From Pseudomonadota bacterium (lineage in GTDB: Bacteria > Desulfobacterota > Desulfobulbia > Desulfobulbales > DAOVYS01), in the NCBI GenBank assembly GCA_030635485.1, contig DAOVYS010000082.1, forward strand, positions 1-9,953: a stretch of DNA of 9,953 nt. The letters run 5' to 3'. Within the stretch, counting starts at the first letter, position 1, and each line of letters begins with the position of its first letter. The notes below the pieces were generated by a model, which saw only the letters and a list, made by a program, of their open reading frames with translations, ran no database searches and had not been told where the DNA came from. Position numbers and translations under genes: made by a program. Below, piece by piece: positions 3,965 through 9,953 of this stretch.

Positions 3965-6115
3965 TTAAACATTTTCCAGATCAAAACCGATATCAAGGCG
4001 AACCCGATGCCAGGCTTCATCCATCAGGAGAAAATATCCAAACAGGCGGTACTTATATTCCGCGGGATCCTTTAACGGATCATACTCCATTAACAATTCG
4101 GTGGCGTACATCAGCTGCCCCAGATAAAGGTTATCGGCAATTTGCACCAGTTCATCGACACAGTAACAATCCGGGGGAATGGTTTTCAGATTGGGCCAAC
4201 GATAATTGAATTGAAAAACAGTTTTTCCCTTATTATGTCTGTTAACTGATTCGGCCTGTCTGCCGATAAAAAAGAAACATTTCAGGTCATAGCCGAACTC
4301 ACGGGCCTCATCCGCAGGTACATCCTCCATCCATACATCGGCGAGTTTCATCAGCTTGCCCGTCAATTTTTCTTTTATGGTACGGAGAGACTGAGTATTT
4401 GCTCCCCAACAGGTCGGAATTTCTCCGGTTTCGTGGCCGCCCGTCATTTCTTTGAGTTTTAACGGAAGAATATCTTCAAATGTTTTGCCCGTCCAAGTGC
4501 TGAAGTAACGTCCTATCTGCATATGGGCCAGGTTAATGGCATTCAGGTCCAGAAATCGCAACAACCCCTCGGAATGCCAGGAAATCAAGGCTCCCCTGTA
4601 AAATCCCCTTATGGTTTCGATGCCGATCCCACGATTAAATATTTCCTGTAGCCGTAAAAAATACGGCGAGTTGTTATCCAGATTGTTCAGCAATTCATCA
4701 GAATAGTATTTTAGCAGATGCATGATGGTCGGCTTTCCCTTCAAATCATCGTAGATCCGGGCAAGGACTTCGTCATTCGTGTTTGGCGGAAGATGTTTTT
4801 CAAAGGTAAAGGTAGAAAATTTAGATGGCTGACAGGATCCGGCCACATCAACTTTTTTTAATCCAGGGGCGATTACGGGCATTTCCAGATGGGGAAGAAG
4901 ACGACGGGCCTCGGGATTCCATGTTTTATCAAATAACAGAAAATACCCGAAATGCTGATATCCTGCGTCCGAAGCCGGCTGCTTAGGATCGTAGTCGTTT
5001 TGCAATCTCCTGGTGCAAAACAATAATTGTCCCAGATATAACCCCTCGGCAATTTGTACCACTTCATCCACCAGCCAGCAAAAAGGCGGAGGATTGCCGA
5101 TATTCCTCCAGCGATAATTAAGCTGGAAGACCTCGCGATTCGTACCGTGATATACTGATGGAGCCTTGATCGCGATGAAATTCCCGCCGTTTTTCTCGTG
5201 GCCGAAACTCGCTTTCTCCTCCTGAGAAACATCCTCCAACCCCATCCAGCAGGTCAGAAAATAAAAAGAAACAGTGTTCAGCGGCTGAAAATTGATTTTA
5301 TTGAAATGATTGATTCCCAAGTAGGCCAGATTTTCAGGCTGTTCCGTAATGCCGGATATTGCCCCGAATTTGTCGGCATCAAGCGAAGCGAAACTTTTTC
5401 CCACCCAGGGGCTGATATCGTCCAGGGTAACTCCCCATAGGAAACCCAGGATATTCCCGAATTCGGCTGCCGGACCTTCTTGATCGCCGGTTCGAATAGC
5501 AACCGGAACCCCGTAGTGATGACCTTCCATGCAGTTCGGAGTGATACCCAGTTCAAAAAGTTTGGCCATTTTAAGAAACGGCGGGGCGTTATTATCCTTG
5601 TTTCCTTTCAACTCATTAATATAATGCTTCATCAGTTCCAATATCGAGGATCTGCCTGCCATGTCATCCCGCAGCTGAAGCATCATTTTATCAGATTCGT
5701 CAAATCCTGATTGCCAAGTCCAGGCGGTAAACCTTTTTTGGTAATCGGGATCAAGGTCCTTCATCCAATGAACAGGCTCCTGTTCTCTAAGCCCTGCTTC
5801 CACAAGGGCCGGGCGGGTAATATCCACATTTATCTCAACTGTCCGGTCAACATCAACCCGAATATCGTTTTGGGTTGATGTTAAAATCTTTCCCGAATTG
5901 CTTTTTACAATAAGATAAACATCCGGTTTTTGATCAAATAAGTCCTTACCGGTTTCTTCCGTATATTCGATGGAAAAAGAGCCGTTTTGATCGGTGGTTA
6001 CTTCTCCCAGCAGGTCGTCGGATAAGAAATCCTTATCAAGAGCCTGAACGACAACATCCGAGATACCATGTCGGGTTTCCAGTTCCCTTACTTGTCCAAA
6101 AATCTTAAAACCCAT
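3965..6115 (-). CDS. Transthyretin-like N-terminus plus two copies of an unrecognised ~250-residue domain
   Basis: Residues 1-100 look like a transthyretin/CarboxypepD regulatory-like beta-sandwich (FGQVRELETRHGISDVVVQA, TDQNGSFSIEY, PDVYLIV). The rest is a tandem duplication: 148-399 and 454-702 align end to end. Paired blocks are LRDDMAGRSSILELMKHY with IYDDLKGKPTIMHLLKYY; DNNAPPFLKMAKLFELGI with DNNSPYFLRLQEIFNRGI; WVGKSF with WTGKTF; VFQLNYRW with VFQFNYRW; VDEVVQIAEGLYLGQL with VDELVQIADNLYLGQL; FGYFLLFDKTW with FGYFLLMDEAW. I do not recognise the repeated domain. The conserved W-x-GK-x-F, NYRW and YLGQL blocks look structural or ligand-binding. There is no signal peptide or membrane segment, so it is likely cytoplasmic. 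The start has a strong GGGAGGT five bases upstream. It is the last gene of the glycyl radical operon, 40 bp after the phosphoesterase. Confidence 0.9.
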   Translation of the reverse strand: MGFKIFGQVRELETRHGISDVVVQALDKDFLSDDLLGEVTTDQNGSFSIEYTEETGKDLFDQKPDVYLIVKSNSGKILTSTQNDIRVDVDRTVEINVDITRPALVEAGLREQEPVHWMKDLDPDYQKRFTAWTWQSGFDESDKMMLQLRDDMAGRSSILELMKHYINELKGNKDNNAPPFLKMAKLFELGITPNCMEGHHYGVPVAIRTGDQEGPAAEFGNILGFLWGVTLDDISPWVGKSFASLDADKFGAISGITEQPENLAYLGINHFNKINFQPLNTVSFYFLTCWMGLEDVSQEEKASFGHEKNGGNFIAIKAPSVYHGTNREVFQLNYRWRNIGNPPPFCWLVDEVVQIAEGLYLGQLLFCTRRLQNDYDPKQPASDAGYQHFGYFLLFDKTWNPEARRLLPHLEMPVIAPGLKKVDVAGSCQPSKFSTFTFEKHLPPNTNDEVLARIYDDLKGKPTIMHLLKYYSDELLNNLDNNSPYFLRLQEIFNRGIGIETIRGFYRGALISWHSEGLLRFLDLNAINLAHMQIGRYFSTWTGKTFEDILPLKLKEMTGGHETGEIPTCWGANTQSLRTIKEKLTGKLMKLADVWMEDVPADEAREFGYDLKCFFFIGRQAESVNRHNKGKTVFQFNYRWPNLKTIPPDCYCVDELVQIADNLYLGQLMYATELLMEYDPLKDPAEYKYRLFGYFLLMDEAWHRVRLDIGFDLENV

Positions 6116-6155
6116 CTCAGACCTCCCTTTTTTTGAACCTGACTTTCACTCTTTT

Positions 6156-7223
6156 TTACAATTCCAAGGTCTTTTCTTTTTTGGCCTGCCCGTTTCTTAA
6201 AGAGTACAATTCCACTTTACGTCCATCGGTTTGCACAAAATGGGCATTGTCTTCCTTCTTGTCTTCCTCGCCGAATCCGCACCAAAACCCGCAATTGGCA
6301 TAGATCCGATTCTTAGGAATCCAGTCCTTGTCCATTTTCGTATCATGCGAATGGCCCATGACTACTATATTAATTCCGTCCCGGCATAATTGATCGGCTA
6401 TCCCACCTAAATGGTTGAGTTCGCACATAATCATCTGCGTACTTTTCCAAAAACCCACTGATTTTTTCCAGTCATCGTATAAGTTGCCGTATCGGTCTCT
6501 TACAACACCGAACTCCTGATCAGCACAGATATGACCCATTGTAAAATCTTTAACATTATATTTTTCGCCGGTATTCTCATCCGTGATCATTTCTACTGTA
6601 TCCTTTAAAGCATCCAACACTGACTCCGGCAGTTTCTCGGGACCCATTACCTGAAATGATTCGTCGATAATCTGAAATATTAAGCCGGCCTTGGCACCCC
6701 TTTTTTTACCCAGAGTCGTATGCAGCCGGGTAATATAATAACCTAAAGGCAGACGTAATCTTGGCCCGCCGTTTTTAGGATCAGGGCGGTTAAAAAGGGC
6801 ATATTCATGGCCGTGAATTGCCAGAATGTTTCCTCTCTGATATCGATTACCGATATGCATTACTTTCCCATCAAAGGCCCTGTTGATATCTTCTTCGGTC
6901 ACCTGATAGTCGTGATTTCCGTTTACATAGATTGTGCGAACCGTGTCGCTCATTTTTTTAATTACGCCGATGATATCAGCATGCGTATCGATAATTTGAT
7001 CAAAAGTATGCGGTTCCTTGTCATGGGGGCACACCCATAAATCAAAAACATCGCCTAATAAAACAATCTCCTTGATATCTTTCCTTTTAGATTGCCGGGC
7101 CGTGACATATTCAAAAAATTTTATTAGCTTCGGTCCTTCAATTTCAGGATCAAACCAGTCCCACTTCTTTCCCGCTCCTAAATGGATATCAGACACAAAC
7201 AAAGTCTTTTTCTTGCCGGCCAT
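6156..7223 (-). CDS. Calcineurin-like metallophosphoesterase (LpxH-related superfamily)
   Basis: A 355-residue two-metal phosphohydrolase. The full set of metal-binding motifs is visible: SDIHLG (11-16, D-x-H), LGDVFDLW (56-63, GDxxD), NGNHDY (101-106, GNHD), IHGHE (136-140) and MGHSHD (289-294, GHxH). The VFDLW context and spacing resemble UDP-2,3-diacylglucosamine pyrophosphatase LpxH and its relatives. It is over 100 residues longer than LpxH (about 240), however, because of a large insertion between HGHE and GHSH, so the substrate should not be assumed. No signal peptide; probably cytoplasmic. The start is fixed by a strong AAAGGAGG just upstream. It lies 22 bp after the activase gene and 40 bp before the duplicated-domain gene, in one apparent operon. 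The C-terminus ends in a lysine-rich segment. Confidence 0.92.
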   Translation of the reverse strand: MAGKKKTLFVSDIHLGAGKKWDWFDPEIEGPKLIKFFEYVTARQSKRKDIKEIVLLGDVFDLWVCPHDKEPHTFDQIIDTHADIIGVIKKMSDTVRTIYVNGNHDYQVTEEDINRAFDGKVMHIGNRYQRGNILAIHGHEYALFNRPDPKNGGPRLRLPLGYYITRLHTTLGKKRGAKAGLIFQIIDESFQVMGPEKLPESVLDALKDTVEMITDENTGEKYNVKDFTMGHICADQEFGVVRDRYGNLYDDWKKSVGFWKSTQMIMCELNHLGGIADQLCRDGINIVVMGHSHDTKMDKDWIPKNRIYANCGFWCGFGEEDKKEDNAHFVQTDGRKVELYSLRNGQAKKEKTLEL

Positions 7224-7245
7224 TGTTCCCCTCCTTTATTGGATG

Positions 7246-8163
7246 TCACTTAGTCTGTCGAAGTATTAAATTAAACATCTTTTCAAGCGCTTTTTCCTCT
7301 TCCTGAGACATAAAATGTTCCGGAAGAGGCGGCCTGGGGTTACCGATAACTCCGTACTTTCCCAGTCCCATCGGGTTGTAAGGCAAGAGTACGGCATCTT
7401 TAATGCCCTCCGTTTTTAAAAAACTCGCAATAGCGGTCAGATTTTCTTTGGTTGCAGTGATCTCCGGGACCAACGGGATTCGAGGGATGACCTTCACCCG
7501 TTCTTCCCGAATAAGACTTTGGAAATTTTCCAGAATTCTCCGGTTGGAACGACCTGTATACTTTTTATGAACCGCCGGATCAGCGAATTTCAAATCGTAG
7601 TAAACCAAGTCCACATATGGAAGGATCTTTCGGCTGAATGTTTTATAGGAAAAAAATCCGCATGTTTCCACGACCACATGAATTCCCAAGGGTTTAAGAA
7701 ATTTAAGCAGCGCCTCCACATATTCCGGATAAAGGGTGCATTCGCCGCCGGAAAGGGTGATGCCGCCATGAGAATGTTTATAAAAGGCCCGGTCGCGAAG
7801 CAGCAATTCCGCCAACTCTTCAACCTCGTAATAGGTTCCCACCCGCCGCAACCCTTTCCCGGGGCATGCATCAACACACATCCCGCAAGAGTTACATCTT
7901 TCCCTGTCGATTATTTCCAAAGACTCAAGGTTGATGGCTTTTAACGGACAGACTTCGACACATTCCCCGCAGAAGATACATTCCTTTTCTGTAAATGCTA
8001 TCTCCTGAACCTTCTCTTGCGCCTCCGGATTATGGCAGAAAACACATCGAAGCGGGCAGCCCTTGAAAAAAACAACACTGCGAATTCCCGGTCCGTCTTC
8101 CAGACTATGCCTTTTAACATCAACAATCAAGGGAAGTCCGTCCCGGACGAAACTGGTTTTCAT
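7246..8163 (-). CDS. Glycyl radical enzyme activase (radical SAM, with two 4Fe-4S ferredoxin clusters)
   Basis: A 305-residue radical SAM enzyme that would generate the stable glycyl radical on the enzyme encoded just upstream. Residues from the MKTSF start: VDVKRHSLEDGPGIRSVVFF leads into the radical SAM cluster C36-x3-C40-x2-C43 (GCPLRCVFCHNPE); two ferredoxin motifs follow, C62-x2-C65-x2-C68-x3-CP and C90-x2-C93-x2-C96-x3-CP, as in activases of eliminase-type glycyl radical enzymes; then ITLSGGECTLYP (135-146), the SAM-binding GGE motif. The residue after GGE is Cys where Pro is usual. The family length is about 300. I chose ATG at 8163 (GAGG five bases upstream, N-terminus of family length); ATG at 8184, with AAGG eight bases upstream, would add seven residues. 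The gap to the preceding gene is 16 or 37 bp depending on the start. Its substrate is almost certainly the adjacent enzyme. Confidence 0.95.
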   Translation of the reverse strand: MKTSFVRDGLPLIVDVKRHSLEDGPGIRSVVFFKGCPLRCVFCHNPEAQEKVQEIAFTEKECIFCGECVEVCPLKAINLESLEIIDRERCNSCGMCVDACPGKGLRRVGTYYEVEELAELLLRDRAFYKHSHGGITLSGGECTLYPEYVEALLKFLKPLGIHVVVETCGFFSYKTFSRKILPYVDLVYYDLKFADPAVHKKYTGRSNRRILENFQSLIREERVKVIPRIPLVPEITATKENLTAIASFLKTEGIKDAVLLPYNPMGLGKYGVIGNPRPPLPEHFMSQEEEKALEKMFNLILRQTK

Positions 8164-8200
8164 GGTAACCTCGCGGGAAAGCATTTATTCAACCTTGATC

Positions 8201-9953
8201 TCACAAAAAATCATGAGATGGCTGAGTCCGGCCGGTGACCCGATTCTCAAGATCTTTGGCCAGATAACCGAACCGAGAAAGATAGTTTAGATTACCTTCG
8301 ACTTCTACCTTGTTTTCCAGCAAAGAATTAAGAACGTCCTGATTCTGAGATAAAAGAAACTCCAACAATGCAATATCGTCCGTAAAAGAGACTTTCACGT
8401 CCCAGTCTCCGATGGAATCTTCCGTAATATCCAAATCACCGTTGTTAAAAATGGCCGAAGCTGCCACATCGCCATCCCGGGTCACGAACAGATAGCGTCC
8501 TTTAAAATTCTTAATATTCCGCCGATACCCCCTGGAAAGCCAAAAAGCCATGTCCATGCCCCTGAGAAGGGCTTCCAGTAGTTTGTCCGTAACCACGCCC
8601 ATTCCAGAGAGATAACCAAGCCAGTCAAGATCAATATCTTTTCCCCGAGGCGGCAATTGAAAGCGTTCGAATGCTCTCATCTCACCTTTGGCAAGATCAT
8701 ATTCGGTCCGCTCGATGATTTCCTTCTGCATCTGCGGGTTGAGATCTCTAAAGTATGCCGTATATCCCGATACCCGCACCAGTAACTCCGGATACTTTTC
8801 CGGATGTTTTACAGCATCTATAAAAGTCCGGTGGTCATTGATATTAAATTGGATTTCCATGCCGCCGTCTCTTTGACCGTTCAGATCATCAAAAAATCCT
8901 TCAACTATTGCGGCAAAGTTCTTCAGCATCGACTTTTTATCTTTTTCAGGAGTATATTTGATGTTAAAGGCCATGCCGTTTGTAACGTATTTAGCAGGCA
9001 GGACGGCTACATCATTTAACGTAGCGGTCAGCACGGGTGTTGCACCGGAGACCGGAGTAATGCCGCTGGCAAAATTTTCATGGGCTTTTCGCCCATTGGG
9101 CAGAGCTTTTGTCAACCTTCCGAAACCGGCATGATTGGTCATGGTCCAATATCCCACACGGTATCTTCCGCCTCGGTAAGTCTTTTTAGCCTTAAAAGCA
9201 TCATTAATGATTTTTGCCAACCATTGAACATTAGCCTCTGCCTGAGGTTCTTCACGGCCATATTTAGGGGCCTCTGTCAGGAGTTTATGTAAACGTGGAT
9301 TATCCCGGTAATCATTGGTCAAGGCCTTGAATAATTCCGGAAAAGTCGTTTTCTTGTCTTTGTATACGACCTGTTCGATCGCACTTAAGGAATCCGCCAC
9401 ATCGGCAAACCCGATTATCGTCGCCCCTGAGGCATTAATTACCGCGCCTCCTTTGATGAGGTCCTTTCCTTTATCCATAGGACCTTCAAAGAGTGCCGAC
9501 AAGATCGGGGTAGGATAGACCTGCTGATGAGTTATGCCCAAATCATTATTTAAGTCCGTGGTAAGATCAACCATCCACTCAAGCTGTTTTTTAAAGGCCT
9601 CTTTGAATTGTTCAAAGTCTTGAAACGGACCGGGATCATCAGCAACGTTGCCTGTCGGTTTACTGATAAGTCTGTCCATCCCGGTATGGCGATGGCGCCC
9701 ATTGTAAAGAGTCAACTCCAGAACGGAAGTCAAATTCAGTAATATTGACGCGCTCGCGGTGTAGGCCCGGCCGTTGCTGGAAGGTTCCACGCAACCCACG
9801 GCGCCGTAATCCCGGGCTTGTTCAAGGGTTTCACCTCTTGACATCAACGCCTTAATTACAGCCTTGTCATTATGAATCGCCGGGGTGGCCTTGGTCGTCA
9901 GGTTGACATCACATATTCTTTCAAGGTATTCTGTCTTGTTTACTCCCGAATAA
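8201..9953 (-). CDS. Glycyl radical enzyme (eliminase type) with C-terminal SCP2-like extension; 5' end outside window
   Basis: The frame is open to the right edge: 583 codons are visible, the first readable as YSGVNKTEYLERICDVN. It lacks the N-terminal part of the barrel. Catalytic Cys is in DYGAVGCVEP (codon 9791-9793); the C-V-E-P form is shared by diol dehydratases and choline lyase and differs from formate acetyltransferase, which has two adjacent Cys. The radical Gly is in RVSGYTAYF (codon 8765-8767), 342 residues later, a normal spacing for the family. The family usually ends about 25-30 residues after this Gly, but here 187 residues remain. The last ~160 contain a helical linker and a stretch (FKGRYLFVTRDGDVAASAIF to KVEVEGNLNYLSRFGYLAKD) with the layout of an SCP2 sterol-carrier domain; that call is a pattern judgement. 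It is first in the visible operon, before its activase. The substrate is unknown. A TTG at 9847 is not the start. Confidence 0.93.
   Translation of the reverse strand, partial: YSGVNKTEYLERICDVNLTTKATPAIHNDKAVIKALMSRGETLEQARDYGAVGCVEPSSNGRAYTASASILLNLTSVLELTLYNGRHRHTGMDRLISKPTGNVADDPGPFQDFEQFKEAFKKQLEWMVDLTTDLNNDLGITHQQVYPTPILSALFEGPMDKGKDLIKGGAVINASGATIIGFADVADSLSAIEQVVYKDKKTTFPELFKALTNDYRDNPRLHKLLTEAPKYGREEPQAEANVQWLAKIINDAFKAKKTYRGGRYRVGYWTMTNHAGFGRLTKALPNGRKAHENFASGITPVSGATPVLTATLNDVAVLPAKYVTNGMAFNIKYTPEKDKKSMLKNFAAIVEGFFDDLNGQRDGGMEIQFNINDHRTFIDAVKHPEKYPELLVRVSGYTAYFRDLNPQMQKEIIERTEYDLAKGEMRAFERFQLPPRGKDIDLDWLGYLSGMGVVTDKLLEALLRGMDMAFWLSRGYRRNIKNFKGRYLFVTRDGDVAASAIFNNGDLDITEDSIGDWDVKVSFTDDIALLEFLLSQNQDVLNSLLENKVEVEGNLNYLSRFGYLAKDLENRVTGRTQPSHDFL

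Noticed and set aside
9845..9847. TTG as start codon of the glycyl radical enzyme
   Set aside because: The frame stays open to the window edge and the upstream residues (YLERICDVN, TPAIHND) fit the family. The catalytic Cys would be at residue 19, whereas the family has over 400 residues before it.
8201..9953. Alkyl- or benzylsuccinate synthase (hydrocarbon-activating) identity for the glycyl radical enzyme
   Set aside because: The active-site segment reads GCVEP, the form of dehydratase and lyase-type members, and no small subunit genes are next to it. The SCP2-like tail alone does not justify that call.

Overview
The window looks like chromosomal DNA of an anaerobic, probably sulfate- or sulfur-metabolising member of the Desulfobacterota (old Deltaproteobacteria). 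This is inferred from gene content: an oxygen-sensitive glycyl radical enzyme with its activase, a PAS/sigma-54 activator with a cysteine cluster, and a neighbourhood of a MTH1175/NifX-like protein, DUF5320-type glycine-rich proteins and a CGGC-type cysteine-rich protein. No ribosomal or other marker gene is present, so the taxon is not proven.

Left edge (1-292): the 3' end of a very acidic protein with a nearly perfect 9-residue tandem repeat, closed by a very long, almost perfect hairpin. A non-coding stretch follows (about 293-773) with small stem-loops and a 42-bp dispersed repeat.

Left half, + strand (774-3876): a PAS-AAA+-Fis enhancer-binding protein is followed by an intergenic region holding a perfect 11-bp inverted repeat (candidate activator site) and, about 130 bp downstream, a well-formed -24/-12 (sigma-54) promoter. 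This promoter faces a MTH1175/NifX-like protein, whose reading frame runs on into a glycine-rich DUF5320-like tail with its own internal ribosome site. A second DUF5320-like protein, a probable terminator, a fragment of another glycine-rich frame and a 10-cysteine CGGC-family relative follow. The layout recalls the sigma-54-controlled orange-protein (ORP) loci of Desulfovibrio, but no ATPase partner is visible. Two direct copies of the 42-bp repeat flank the group; the right copy forms half of a 32-bp perfect palindrome between convergent genes.

Right half, - strand (9953 down to 3965): an apparent four-gene operon, read right to left, of a glycyl radical enzyme (5' end beyond the window), its radical-SAM activase, a calcineurin-like metallophosphoesterase, and a 716-residue protein with a transthyretin-like N-terminus and two diverged copies of an unrecognised ~250-residue domain. 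The glycyl radical enzyme carries about 160 extra residues after the usual C-terminal end, with an SCP2 (sterol-carrier-like) pattern. That extension, together with the duplicated-domain protein and a phosphoesterase related to LpxH, makes this the best candidate for an undescribed system, possibly acting on a hydrophobic substrate. The substrate cannot be read from the sequence.
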